Origin: an uncultured Alistipes sp.
Lineage (GTDB): Bacteria; Bacteroidota; Bacteroidia; Bacteroidales; Rikenellaceae
Assembly: GCA_937911745.1 (NCBI GenBank)
Contig: CALDPX010000059.1
Span: forward strand, 124,001 to 188,000
DNA: 64,000 bases
Direction: 5' to 3'
Of this stretch, positions 33,910 to 43,182 are shown piece by piece (the stretch's first letter is position 1; each line of letters starts with the position of its first letter). Under the pieces are notes generated by a model that worked only from the letters and a program-made list of their open reading frames with translations, was not told where the DNA came from and did no database searches. Made by a program: the position numbers and the translations under genes.

Positions 33910-35535
33910 TTATTTGCGATTGTTAAGTGCTGCTGCCACAAATCCCACAAACAGCGGATGAGGACGCTTAACGGTACTCTTATACTCGGGGTGGAATTGT
34001 GCACCTACGAACCAGGGGTGGTCCTTAATCTCCACAGCCTCTACAAGCCCTGTTTCGGGATTTACACCCGTAGCAACCATACCCGCAGCCTCAAAGTCGG
34101 CAAGGAATTGGTTATTGAACTCGTAGCGGTGGCGGTGACGCTCATAGATTACCTCCTGACCATAAGCCTCAAAGAGATGCGAATCCCTCTTTACACGGCA
34201 AGGATATGCGCCCAGACGCATCGTGCCTCCTTTGTCTGTAACATTCTTTTGTCCCTCCATAAGGTCGATAACGGGGTGCTCGGTAGGCACCTCCATCTCT
34301 GTCGAAGTGGCGTCTTTGTAGCCCAGCACGTTGCGTGCAAACTCAATAACGGCACACTGCATACCGAGGCAGATACCCATAAATGGAACCTTGTTCTCTC
34401 GGGCATATTTAACGGCAGCTATTTTGCCCTCCAAGCCACGATGACCAAAACCGGGGGCAACCAAGATACCATCCCAGCCACCGAGAATTTCCGCAGCGGT
34501 GTCATCATTTACCTTTTCGGCATTGATATATTCCACTTTGACTTTCACATCATTAACCGCACCAGCATGAACAAACGCTTCAACAATTGACTTATATGCA
34601 TCGGGCAGTGCGGTATATTTACCCACAAGTGCGATATTAACTCTATCTTTGGGGTTTTTAACCTTCTCTACAAACTCCCTCCAAGTAGCCATATCACTCT
34701 CGCCCTCACAAGGCAGGTGGAGTTTTTCAAGTACCACTTCGTCGAGCTTCTGAGCCTGCATCCTCAATGGCACCTCGTAGATTGTGGGAACATCTATCGA
34801 CTCCACAACCGCATTAGGCGACACGTTGCAGAACAGAGCAACTTTCTTCCTTAGTTCCTGTCCCAACTCCACATCCGAGCGAAGAACCAACACATCAGGT
34901 TGCAGACCATTCTCCAAGAGTTGTTTTACGGAGTGCTGGGTGGGTTTGGTTTTTAACTCGCCCGAAGCCCTCATATAAGGTACCAACGTCAAATGGAGTA
35001 CCATAGTATTTCCCCAACCCAATTCGTAGCGCAATTGACGAACTGCCTCAATAAAAGGCAACGATTCAATATCACCAACAGTGCCACCAATCTCGGTAAT
35101 CACAACATCATAACCACCTTTTTTGCCAAGCAATACGATGCGGCGTTTGATTTCGTCCGTGATATGAGGAATAACCTGCACGGTCTTGCCCAAGAAGTCG
35201 CCCCTGCGCTCCTTGTTAATAACGCTTTGGTAGATTTTACCTGTTGTGACGTTATTGGCCTGCGAGGTAGTGATAGCCGTAAAACGCTCATAGTGTCCAA
35301 GGTCGAGGTCGGTCTCGGCTCCATCCTCAGTAACGTAGCACTCGCCGTGCTCGTATGGGTTCAGGGTACCTGGGTCAATGTTGATATAGGGGTCCAACTT
35401 CTGGATGGTTACCGAGTATCCCCTACCCTGCAACAGACGTGCAAGCGAAGCTGAAATGATACCCTTGCCAAGTGACGATGCCACACCACCGGTCACAAAG
35501 ACATATTTCGTGGTTTTGTTTTCGTTGTTGAACAT
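33910..35535 (-). CDS. pyrG: CTP synthase
   Basis: Aminates UTP to CTP using glutamine. At 541 residues it has both domains. The synthetase half begins KYVFVTGGVASSLGKGIISA, and DPYINIDPGTLNPYEHGECY is near residue 45. The class I glutamine amidotransferase half has the nucleophile in GICLGMQCAVIEFARN near residue 383 and the catalytic His-Glu in QFHPEYKSTVKRPHPLF near residue 515. It lies 30 bases upstream of yidC. Confidence 0.98.
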   Translation of the reverse strand: MFNNENKTTKYVFVTGGVASSLGKGIISASLARLLQGRGYSVTIQKLDPYINIDPGTLNPYEHGECYVTEDGAETDLDLGHYERFTAITTSQANNVTTGKIYQSVINKERRGDFLGKTVQVIPHITDEIKRRIVLLGKKGGYDVVITEIGGTVGDIESLPFIEAVRQLRYELGWGNTMVLHLTLVPYMRASGELKTKPTQHSVKQLLENGLQPDVLVLRSDVELGQELRKKVALFCNVSPNAVVESIDVPTIYEVPLRMQAQKLDEVVLEKLHLPCEGESDMATWREFVEKVKNPKDRVNIALVGKYTALPDAYKSIVEAFVHAGAVNDVKVKVEYINAEKVNDDTAAEILGGWDGILVAPGFGHRGLEGKIAAVKYARENKVPFMGICLGMQCAVIEFARNVLGYKDATSTEMEVPTEHPVIDLMEGQKNVTDKGGTMRLGAYPCRVKRDSHLFEAYGQEVIYERHRHRYEFNNQFLADFEAAGMVATGVNPETGLVEAVEIKDHPWFVGAQFHPEYKSTVKRPHPLFVGFVAAALNNRK

Positions 35536-35561
35536 ATATTTAACTTACTTAAATTTGTTGA

Positions 35562-37523
35562 TTACTCCTGCTGACTATCGATAAGATTGATTTTTTCGAT
35601 AACATCCGCCATCTCCTGTTTTGCTCGCTCAATTTTGTTCTCTACGTCACGGATGAGCGCCTCTGCACCCTTTGAGCGCGAGAAGAAGCCGATATTGTTT
35701 TCCAATGTAGCAATGTCGCTTTCGAGTTGTTTTAGTTTGTTGTAGAGTCTATCGCGCTCGTTACGCAACTTATTGCCATTGCCCTTCATGGTGCTGATTT
35801 TATTCCTGAAATTCTCAGCCCTGCGCTCACGGTCGCCACCCCTAAGGGTTGCAAAAAGTTTATCAATAGCTGCACGATAGCGTTTCTGCAAAGCATCTTT
35901 CTCCCTGATGGGCACATAGCCAATCTCGCTCCAACGCCTCTGGAACTCCTTGATATCCTCAATGGAGCCACCAACAATGTCAAAACTCTCTATCTCTGCC
36001 AAGAGAGCATTTTTCTTTTCGAGGTTTGCAGCGTGCTCGGCATCAACGCCAGCAAAGTGCGCGCTCTTGCGTGCAAAGAAGTGGTCGCAAGCAGCACGGA
36101 AACGTTTCCACACTGCATCCGAATGGCGACGCGACACTGGACCAATTTTTTTCCAACGCCTCTGCAACTCAATGAGTTCGTCGGCACTCTTCTTCCACTG
36201 TTCACTCTCCTGAATAGCCTCCGCAGCCTCGCAAATCTCTATTTTGAGTTGCAGATTGTGCTCCATCTCGGTCTTGATACCTTCATAGAACGAACGTTTG
36301 AGTTCGAAGAACCTATCGCAAGCCTGACGGAAGCGTTCATAAATCTTGGCGTTATCTTTCTTGGGCGCAAAACCGATGGTCTTCCATACCTTCTGTATCT
36401 CAATAAGCCTATCGGAGGCCTTATTCCACTCCTTGCGTGTGGTTAGCATCTCGCCCGAAAGAGCCTCGGCCTTCTCACACAACTCGGCCTTCAATGCAAG
36501 GTTTTTCTTCTGCTCCTCCTTGATGCCTTCAAAGTACTCTTGATGGCGGCGATTAATGCGCGAAGATGCCTCTTTGAAACGTTCCCAAATAGCCTCTTTT
36601 TGCTCACGGGCTACGGGGCCAATCTCCCTCCATTGCTCGTGCAAATCCTGTAACTTACGGAAAGACACAACAACCGACTCTTCGCCTGCGAGTGCCTCGG
36701 CAGCCTCACACAATGCCGTCTTTGCTTCCAAGTTGCGCTGCAAATCCAAGTCACGCAACTCTTTGTTAATCTTCACAAAGTCGTAGAAGTTCTCAACATG
36801 GAGGTTGTAGGTCTCCCATACATCCTTTACGTTTGCCTGAGGAACGATACCTGTCTCTTTCCAACGCTGTTGCAACTCTCTGAATGTTTGAAATGTTTGT
36901 CCGACAGTTTCACCAGTTGCCACCAGCGCTTTGAGTTCTTCGATTATTTGGAGTTTGATTTTAAGATTCTCTTGTTTTATCTCTTCAAGATTTGCCATAT
37001 ATTCTTCTCTCTTGGTGCGATAGATGGCAAAATACTCTTTGAGTCTGATTTCATCTGCATCGGTGGGTGCTGCAAATCCTTCGGTCGAGCCGTGTTGCAG
37101 AGCATATTCTTTTCTTGCCTCTTCTACCTCTGCACGATGTTGTTTATAGAAGGCAACTTTTACAGCCTCAACATTGTATCTCAGCGTCTGAATAGGTTTC
37201 TGCTCCAATAATCCGGCGAAGTACTCCACAAGTTCACTTTTGGTCATTCCACCAACTTCTGTCAAAGCGATGGAAAGTTTATCTCCAACCTCGCTCTCAT
37301 CCTCCACCATCTCGTCATTTTCAAGTCTGAATTCGGGAGCTTCGGTAGCCAATGCCACCTCTTCCTCTTCGAAGTTCACCTCTTCTTGGATAGGTGCAAC
37401 CTCTTCATTCTCAACATTAGAGCCATCAGTACAAACGATGCTCTCTTCGGTAGTAATCCTTGTCGCATCTTCGGCAATGCCGACTTGTTCCACTGGAACA
37501 GAATTCAATTTTTCGGTAGTCAT
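35562..37523 (-). CDS. DUF349 repeat protein
   Basis: A 653-residue protein made of about five to six repeats of the DUF349 module, a three-helix unit of roughly 70-80 residues recognisable by LQRRWKKIGPVSRRHSDAVW-type segments near residues 215, 290, 365, 440 and 510. The first 80 residues are very acidic (EEEEVALATEAPEFRLE) and probably disordered. The C-terminal 90 residues look coiled-coil. It is cytoplasmic. The function of the family is poorly defined. It lies 26 bases before pyrG. Confidence 0.9.
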   Translation of the reverse strand: MTTEKLNSVPVEQVGIAEDATRITTEESIVCTDGSNVENEEVAPIQEEVNFEEEEVALATEAPEFRLENDEMVEDESEVGDKLSIALTEVGGMTKSELVEYFAGLLEQKPIQTLRYNVEAVKVAFYKQHRAEVEEARKEYALQHGSTEGFAAPTDADEIRLKEYFAIYRTKREEYMANLEEIKQENLKIKLQIIEELKALVATGETVGQTFQTFRELQQRWKETGIVPQANVKDVWETYNLHVENFYDFVKINKELRDLDLQRNLEAKTALCEAAEALAGEESVVVSFRKLQDLHEQWREIGPVAREQKEAIWERFKEASSRINRRHQEYFEGIKEEQKKNLALKAELCEKAEALSGEMLTTRKEWNKASDRLIEIQKVWKTIGFAPKKDNAKIYERFRQACDRFFELKRSFYEGIKTEMEHNLQLKIEICEAAEAIQESEQWKKSADELIELQRRWKKIGPVSRRHSDAVWKRFRAACDHFFARKSAHFAGVDAEHAANLEKKNALLAEIESFDIVGGSIEDIKEFQRRWSEIGYVPIREKDALQKRYRAAIDKLFATLRGGDRERRAENFRNKISTMKGNGNKLRNERDRLYNKLKQLESDIATLENNIGFFSRSKGAEALIRDVENKIERAKQEMADVIEKINLIDSQQE

Positions 37524-37582
37524 AAAAGTAAGTTTTTACGTTTTACATCCCTCGTTGCTGGAAGAGGGGTATAGACAACTTA

Positions 37583-37590
37583 CAAAAATA
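37583..37590 (-). promoter_or_regulatory. -7 promoter element for the DUF349-pyrG-yidC group
   Basis: The minus strand reads TATTTTTG, 60 bases before the DUF349 gene start. No firm -33 element. Confidence 0.45.
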
Positions 37591-37700
37591 TGGTGTTTTA
37601 GCCGATTTTCCAACCTATTCGCCATGATTTTTTGCATAACAAAATAAATACGCGGTTTTTATAGGAAGTTTCAAAAGAAAAGAGTACCTTTCGGGGTTGA

Positions 37701-37715
37701 ATTGTATAATACAAT
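37701..37715. promoter_or_regulatory. Palindrome just upstream of the response regulator gene
   Basis: ATTGTAT-A-ATACAAT is a perfect seven-base inverted repeat, 13 bases before the start codon at 37728. It could be an operator; nothing in the sequence shows what binds it. Confidence 0.4.
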
Positions 37716-37727
37716 CCGAATACTATC

Positions 37728-38402
37728 ATGAGTTACCGCATACTACTTGTAGATGACGAACCCGACATTCTCGAATTCGTGGGTTACAACCTTATGCGCG
37801 AAGGTTTCGAGGTGCGTACTGCTTCTAATGGACGAATGGCCATAGATGAGGCAAAGGAATTTCTGCCACACCTCATTTTGCTCGATGTTATGATGCCCGA
37901 AATGGATGGTATGCAGACATGTAAGCATCTAAAAGAGATACCAGAACTCGCTAATTGCCTAATTGTCTTTCTGTCGGCACGAGGAGAGGATGAAGCGCAA
38001 TTGCAGGGCTTTGATCTCGGAGCGGATGACTACATTACCAAACCCATCCATCCGCGCCTTTTGGTTAGTCGTTTGAAAGCCATACTTAAACGTAGCGAAG
38101 AGGCGTCGGAGAGTGTCGAAGTTGTCTCCAACAACGACACAATTACGATTGATAAGGAGCGTTTTGTGGTGGTTAAGAATGGCAGGGAACTTGTCCTACC
38201 CCGCAAGGAGTTTCAACTCTTGGCGCTTCTCTACTCCAAGCCCCAAAAGGTGTTTTCGCGTGAGGAGATTTACGCTACCGTTTGGGGTAGCGAGGTGATT
38301 GTGGGCGACCGTACGATAGATGTTCACATTCGTAAACTTCGCACCAAAATTGGCGAGGACCACATCGTAACCATCAAAGGTGTAGGTTACAAATATCAAT
38401 AG
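37728..38402 (+). CDS. OmpR/PhoB-type response regulator, orphan
   Basis: A 224-residue two-component regulator. The receiver domain (1-120) has the acidic pair in LLVDDEPD, phosphoacceptor Asp in LLDVMMPEMDG near residue 52 and Lys in DYITKPIHP near residue 103. The C-terminal winged helix (130-224) has KEFQLLALLYSKPQKVFSRE and VGDRTIDVHIRKLRTKIGE. The motifs are intact. No histidine kinase is adjacent, so its partner is elsewhere. It precedes ackA by 32 bases and might be read through into it. Confidence 0.93.
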   Translation: MSYRILLVDDEPDILEFVGYNLMREGFEVRTASNGRMAIDEAKEFLPHLILLDVMMPEMDGMQTCKHLKEIPELANCLIVFLSARGEDEAQLQGFDLGADDYITKPIHPRLLVSRLKAILKRSEEASESVEVVSNNDTITIDKERFVVVKNGRELVLPRKEFQLLALLYSKPQKVFSREEIYATVWGSEVIVGDRTIDVHIRKLRTKIGEDHIVTIKGVGYKYQ

Positions 38403-38434
38403 AAGTTCAAAATTCAAAATTATATAAAAGCACT

Positions 38435-39649
38435 ATGGTAATTCTTGTTCTTAACTGCGGCAGCAGTTCAATTAAGTATCAGGTAATTGAGATGACCGAG
38501 AGCGATAACACGCTCTTGGCAAAAGGTCTTGTAGAGCGTATTGGTATTGAAAATGGCGTTATCACTCACAAGCCCACAGGCAAAGAGCCCGTAAAGAACG
38601 TGTGTGACATTCCCGACCACACCGTAGGTATCGACCTCATCATCAAGGCAATCACCCACCCGGAGAGTGGTGTTATTGCTTCGCTCGAAGAGTTGGATGC
38701 CGTTGGTCACAGAGTTGTACACGGTGGTGAGCAGTTCAAAGAGAGTACCCTCATCAATGAGGCTGTTATGGAGATGGTGGAAGGTTGCGTAGATTTGGCA
38801 CCTCTGCATATTCCTGCCAACCTCAAAGGTATTTATGCCATCAATGAACTCCTTCCCGGTATCCCCCAGGTGGCTAATTTCGACACCGCATTCCACCAGA
38901 CAATGCCCGCAAAGGCATTCCTCTACGGTATTCCCCGTCGCTACTATGACGAGTATCGCGTGAGGGCATACGGCTTCCACGGCACCAGCCACCGCTTTGT
39001 TGCCGAGCAGGCTGCCAAGATGGTAGGTTTGGACTTCGAGAACTCCAAAATTGTCACTTGTCACATCGGTAATGGTGGCTCGGTAACTGCTGTACTCAAT
39101 GGTAAGAGTGTAGATACCTCTATGGGTTTGACACCCGTAGACGGCGTGATGATGGGTACTCGATGCGGCTCTATCGATCCAGGAGTTCTCAACTTCATCC
39201 ACACCAAAGAGGGTAAGTCGATGGAGGAGATTTGGAACCTTATTAACAAGGAGTCGGGCATCTATGGTCTTTCTGGCGGTCTATCGTCGGATATGCGCGA
39301 CATCAGGGCTGGTGTAGAGGCCGGCAATCAGGTGGTGATTGACGCTGAGGAGGCATATTTCTACCGTATTAAGAAATATATCGGCTCCTATGCAGCAGCA
39401 ATGGGCGGCATCGACCTGTTGGTATTCACAGGTGGTGTAGGTGAGAATGGTCCTGAGATGAGAGAGTACGTCTGCGAGGGTATGGAGTTTATGGGTATCG
39501 AGTTCGACAAGGCTGCCAATGATGGCGTAAAAGGTCAGGACAAGATTCTTTCTACCCCATCTTCGAGGGTTAAGGTTGTGGTATACGGCACCAACGAGGA
39601 ACTCGTAATCGCTACCGACACATTCAACATTGTAAGTAAACTCAAATAG
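38435..39649 (+). CDS. ackA: Acetate kinase
   Basis: Transfers phosphate between acetyl phosphate and ADP, yielding ATP in fermentation. The protein has 404 residues. It begins VILVLNCGSSSIKYQ, the ASKHA phosphate-1 loop. FHGTSHRFVAEQAA near residue 178 and GNGGSVTAVLNGKSVDTSMG near residue 208 are the classic acetokinase signatures, and FTGGVGENGPEMRE near residue 328 is the adenosine loop. It is followed after 24 bases by a phosphotransacylase gene. Confidence 0.96.
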   Translation: MVILVLNCGSSSIKYQVIEMTESDNTLLAKGLVERIGIENGVITHKPTGKEPVKNVCDIPDHTVGIDLIIKAITHPESGVIASLEELDAVGHRVVHGGEQFKESTLINEAVMEMVEGCVDLAPLHIPANLKGIYAINELLPGIPQVANFDTAFHQTMPAKAFLYGIPRRYYDEYRVRAYGFHGTSHRFVAEQAAKMVGLDFENSKIVTCHIGNGGSVTAVLNGKSVDTSMGLTPVDGVMMGTRCGSIDPGVLNFIHTKEGKSMEEIWNLINKESGIYGLSGGLSSDMRDIRAGVEAGNQVVIDAEEAYFYRIKKYIGSYAAAMGGIDLLVFTGGVGENGPEMREYVCEGMEFMGIEFDKAANDGVKGQDKILSTPSSRVKVVVYGTNEELVIATDTFNIVSKLK

Positions 39650-39673
39650 TATAACCTAAAATTCAAAAACACT

Positions 39674-40576
39674 ATGATTAAACATTTGGATGAGATTGTG
39701 GCCGCAGCAGTGGCTCGTGGCAAAAAGAAAATGATTGTTGCATACGGTCAGGACACCCACTCGATTGGTGCTACCGATATGGCCATTAAGGCTGGCTTGG
39801 CAGATGTGACTTTGGTGGGTGACCCCGAAGAGATCAAGAAGTCTTGCGAGGCTGAGGGCGTGGATATGAGCCAATATACCATCATTGCAGAGAGCGAGGA
39901 TGTGAAGGCTGTGGAAATCGCTGTTAAGGCTGTTCACAATGGCGAGTATGACGTATTGATGAAAGGCGTTGTTCCTACCGACAAATACATGCGTGGTATT
40001 CTGAACAAAGAGTGGGGTCTGCTTCCCGCAGGCACAACCCTCAGCCACGTGACGGTTTTGGAGGTTCCTGCATACCATAAACTTCTTGTGGTTAGCGATG
40101 TAGCAGTTCTTCCCTGCCCCACTATCGACCAGAAGAAACAGATTGCAAAATATCTCATAGAGACCGCTAATAACCTCGGTATTGAGCAGCCCAAAGTGGC
40201 TCTCTTGGCTCCCAGCGAGCAGTTGTTACCCAAGGTTGTAAGTTCTGTGGAGGCTGCCGCTCTTTCGGAGATGGGCCAGAATGGCGAACTTGGCAACGCC
40301 CTCTTCCAGGGTCCTCTTGCACTCGACGTTGCTATCGATCCCGAGAGCGTGAAGATCAAAAAACTTACCGGCCCTGTGGCTGGCGACGCAGACTGCTTGC
40401 TCTTCCCCAATCTCGAAAGTGGTAACGTATTCTTCAAAGCCTGCTCGAAATTTGGCGGAGCTGAGTTGGCAGCGATGGTTGCAGGTCCTACCGCACCTTG
40501 CGTGCTCACCTCGCGTGGCGATTCGACCAAGACCAAACTATATTCTATCGCTCTGGCATGCTTGTCGGCAAAATAG
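39674..40576 (+). CDS. ptb: Phosphate butyryltransferase family enzyme
   Basis: A 300-residue phosphotransacylase that exchanges CoA for phosphate on acyl-CoA. The length and form match the Ptb subgroup rather than the larger Pta. Features include DVLMKGVVPTDKYMRGIL near residue 95, LSHVTVLEVP near residue 122, ALFQGPLALDVAIDPE near residue 212 and VAGDADCLLFPNLESGN near residue 235. It lies between acetate kinase and butyrate kinase genes, so butyryl-CoA, acetyl-CoA or branched acyl-CoA could be used. Confidence 0.88.
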   Translation: MIKHLDEIVAAAVARGKKKMIVAYGQDTHSIGATDMAIKAGLADVTLVGDPEEIKKSCEAEGVDMSQYTIIAESEDVKAVEIAVKAVHNGEYDVLMKGVVPTDKYMRGILNKEWGLLPAGTTLSHVTVLEVPAYHKLLVVSDVAVLPCPTIDQKKQIAKYLIETANNLGIEQPKVALLAPSEQLLPKVVSSVEAAALSEMGQNGELGNALFQGPLALDVAIDPESVKIKKLTGPVAGDADCLLFPNLESGNVFFKACSKFGGAELAAMVAGPTAPCVLTSRGDSTKTKLYSIALACLSAK

Positions 40577-40608
40577 TCAAAACACCTAAAACACACCTGT
40601 ATAACACT

Positions 40609-41685
40609 ATGGAGAAAACCTATAAAATTTTGACCATCAACCCTGGTTCGACGTCGACTAAGGTTGCTGTTTTCGAGAACGATAAGGAGCTTTTCTCGAC
40701 CACTTTGCGTCATTCGAGCGAGGAGATTGGTCGCTATAAGACCATCCTCGACCAACTCGACTTCCGCAGGGACGTGATTCTCGATGCTATCAAACAGTCG
40801 GGTATTGCGCTGACCGATTTGGACGCTGTGATTGGTCGTGGCGGTCTGCTGAAACCCATTCCCAGCGGCACCTACGAGGTAAACGAGAAGATGATTGAGG
40901 ATATTAAGGAACGCCCCGCAGGTCAGCACGCCTCGAACTTGGGCGCACTTTTGGCTGCCGAGATTGCAAAACTCGCAGGCGTTGGTGCTTACATTGCCGA
41001 CCCCGTTGTTGTGGATGAGTTGCAGGATGTTGCACGCCTCTCGGGTATTCCCGCTTTGGAGCGTCAGTCCATCTTCCACGCGCTGAATCAGAAGGCTGTG
41101 GCTCGCGTCTATGCTGACAAGATTGGCAAACCCTACGAGGAACTGAACCTTGTTGTAGCCCATATGGGTGGTGGCATCTCGATTGGTGCACACCGCAAAG
41201 GTTTGGTTGTGGACGTGAATAACGCTTTGGACGGCGAGGGTCCCTTCTCGCCCGAGCGTGCAGGTACCGTTCCCGCCTTGGCATTTGCTAAGATGTGTAT
41301 GAGCGGCAAATATACCCTTGCTGAGGTAGCTAAGATGATTAACGGCAAAGGTGGTGTTGTGGCTCACCTCAATACCAACGATATGCGCGAGGTTGAGAAC
41401 CGCTATAACGCTGGCGATAAGGAGGCTATCTTGGTTGCCGATGCTATGGCATACGGCGTTGGTAAGTTCATCGGTCAGATGATTGCTGTGTTGAAAGGCG
41501 AAGTAGATGCTGTTATTCTTACCGGCGGTATCGCTTACGACAAGAATGTTGTGGGATATATCAAAGGTATGATTGAGCCTATGGCGAAGGTAGTTGTTAT
41601 GCCCGGCGAGAACGAGTTGGAGGCACTTGCAATGAACGCCCAGAGGGTTCTGGAAGGCAAACTCACTCCCAAGGTTTACGAGTAA
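40609..41685 (+). CDS. buk: Butyrate kinase
   Basis: Makes ATP from butyryl phosphate, or from branched-chain acyl phosphates. From ATG 40609 it has 358 residues, the usual Buk length, beginning MEKTYKILTINPGSTSTKVAV. VIGRGGLLKPIPSGTYEVNE near residue 75 and HMGGGISIGAHRKGLVVDVN near residue 185 distinguish it from acetate kinase. ILTGGIAYDKNVVGYI near residue 305 is the adenosine loop. The frame is open back into ptb, but the homologous start is at 40609. Confidence 0.93.
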   Translation: MEKTYKILTINPGSTSTKVAVFENDKELFSTTLRHSSEEIGRYKTILDQLDFRRDVILDAIKQSGIALTDLDAVIGRGGLLKPIPSGTYEVNEKMIEDIKERPAGQHASNLGALLAAEIAKLAGVGAYIADPVVVDELQDVARLSGIPALERQSIFHALNQKAVARVYADKIGKPYEELNLVVAHMGGGISIGAHRKGLVVDVNNALDGEGPFSPERAGTVPALAFAKMCMSGKYTLAEVAKMINGKGGVVAHLNTNDMREVENRYNAGDKEAILVADAMAYGVGKFIGQMIAVLKGEVDAVILTGGIAYDKNVVGYIKGMIEPMAKVVVMPGENELEALAMNAQRVLEGKLTPKVYE

Positions 41686-41708
41686 CGATTCTCGTATGCC
41701 CAATCCCA

Positions 41709-41741
41709 AACTCCCGACCTTGCAATAAGGTTGGGAGTTTT
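41709..41741 (+). terminator. Terminator after buk
   Basis: AACTCCCGACCTT and AAGGTTGGGAGTT pair over 13 bases (one G-T pair) around a five-base loop, followed by TTTATATT, 23 bases after the stop codon. Confidence 0.8.
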
Positions 41742-41894
41742 ATATTGCCACAACTCTGCTTTTTTTGTGGGAGTCGCCTATGTCGGTGGTGGAAGGAGAA
41801 GTATGAATGCATACTGCTTTTTGCCCACGGTGTTTGGTTTTCTCGGGGCATTGTGCGATATTTGCACCACGAAAAAACCGACACATCACACACT

Positions 41895-42452
41895 ATGGAA
41901 GAGAGAGAGTATTTGGAGCAGTACGAGAAGAGACTCGAAAAACTATTGGCAGGCATTTGCGGTTCCGAGGGAGGTATGTTCCTCGTAGAGGAGTTGGAGG
42001 AGCGTTGGACCGAAGATGCACCCGAATATATGGCTGATGCCGTAGGGCAGATAAACTCCTATCCCGCATTCACTCTGGCCGTTGCGGGTTTCTACGGTAT
42101 GGCGTTAGCAGCCCTGTGGGATACTGCCTGGGAGGCTCACAAAAGGGACTCCTACGCACTCTTCAAACAGTGTGGTGGCGGTTTCGACACCATTGATGAG
42201 TACATACTCGAAAAAATCGTAGGCGTGGCGCCCGACAGCGATGCCCGCAAAGGTATAGACAATATGATGCGCACCCTCTCGCACACCGTTATGAGTGCCA
42301 TACAGCACGAAAACATTGAGCACCAAACCACCCGCGCATTCTACATCCTTGCACGCTCGGCAAAGGTTATGTTCCGTGCAGGCGTGACCATCGAACTCCG
42401 CCGCCGAGGCTACCATTACGAGAAGGTAAAACTTGCCGACTTTGTAAACTAA
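41895..42452 (+). CDS. Uncharacterised helical protein
   Basis: A 185-residue protein of unknown function starting MEEREYLEQYEKRLEKLLAG. The N-terminal third is acidic. The centre contains the hydrophobic stretch TLAVAGFYGMALAALWDTAW near residue 60, and the C terminus ends RRGYHYEKVKLADFVN. There is no signal peptide and I recognise no family motif. The frame is open back to 41745, but the upstream part looks like non-coding sequence. It lies 12 bases before the phosphatase gene. Confidence 0.75.
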   Translation: MEEREYLEQYEKRLEKLLAGICGSEGGMFLVEELEERWTEDAPEYMADAVGQINSYPAFTLAVAGFYGMALAALWDTAWEAHKRDSYALFKQCGGGFDTIDEYILEKIVGVAPDSDARKGIDNMMRTLSHTVMSAIQHENIEHQTTRAFYILARSAKVMFRAGVTIELRRRGYHYEKVKLADFVN

Positions 42453-42464
42453 CGCACAGTCCCA

Positions 42465-43112
42465 ATGAAGCAACTTGTCATCTTCGACCTCGATGGAACT
42501 CTCCTAAACTCCATTGCCGACCTTGCAGTGGCTGTCAATCTGGCACTTAGGGCGTGTGGCTATCCCACACATCCCGAGGATGCGTATCGTTTTATGGTGG
42601 GTGATGGCGTGCGTAAACTCTTTGAGCGTGCCCTGCCCGAGGCGGAACGTACGCCCGAAAACATAGAGCGCATAAGGGAGCACTTTATGCCCTACTACGA
42701 CCTCCACAATGCCGACCTCAGCCGTCCCTACGAGGGTATTGCCGAACTCTTGGAGGAGTTGCAACAAAGGGGCGTAAGGATGGCTGTTGCATCGAACAAA
42801 TACCACTCGGCAACCCAAAAACTCATAGCCCACTACTTCCCCACTATCCACTTCGAGGTGGTACTCGGACAGCGCGAGGGCGTGCCTGTAAAACCCAATC
42901 CGCAGATTGTGAGCGAGATATTGGACCTCTGCGGTGTGGCAAAAGAGGAGGTGCTCTATGTGGGCGACACGAATGTCGATATGCAGACCGCCAAAAATGC
43001 CGAGGTGGACGTTTTGGGCGTTGCGTGGGGTTTTCGTCCTCGTGAGGAACTCGCAGCGCACAAACCGCTGGCAATCATCGACCATCCAAGCGAATTAATC
43101 AACTATTTATAA
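42465..43112 (+). CDS. gph: HAD-family phosphatase, phosphoglycolate phosphatase-like
   Basis: A 215-residue haloacid-dehalogenase superfamily hydrolase. Motif I is VIFDLDGTLLNS with nucleophile Asp, motif II is MAVASNK, motif III Lys lies in the GVPVKPNPQIV region, and motif IV is VLYVGDTNVDMQTAKNA. The cap at residues 15-85 is the small helical type of Gph and beta-phosphoglucomutase. Substrate assignment to 2-phosphoglycolate is a homology guess. A hairpin terminator follows. Confidence 0.88.
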   Translation: MKQLVIFDLDGTLLNSIADLAVAVNLALRACGYPTHPEDAYRFMVGDGVRKLFERALPEAERTPENIERIREHFMPYYDLHNADLSRPYEGIAELLEELQQRGVRMAVASNKYHSATQKLIAHYFPTIHFEVVLGQREGVPVKPNPQIVSEILDLCGVAKEEVLYVGDTNVDMQTAKNAEVDVLGVAWGFRPREELAAHKPLAIIDHPSELINYL

Positions 43113-43117
43113 TACAA

Positions 43118-43153
43118 AAAGATACGCACTCCATAGAGGGGTGCGTATCTTTC
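43118..43153. terminator. Terminator between the phosphatase gene and the small-protein operon
   Basis: AAAGATACGCAC and GTGCGTATCTTT form a 12-base perfect stem with an 11-base loop that itself has C/G complementarity, then TTTCTTC. It lies between converging genes. Confidence 0.85.
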
Positions 43154-43182
43154 TTCACACATTTAACAACTGCCTGAGCGGA

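Noticed and set aside
39934..41709. A 591-codon open frame on the minus strand opposite ptb and buk
   Set aside because: It lies wholly antisense to two well-recognised enzyme genes, has no family resemblance and is an effect of codon bias.
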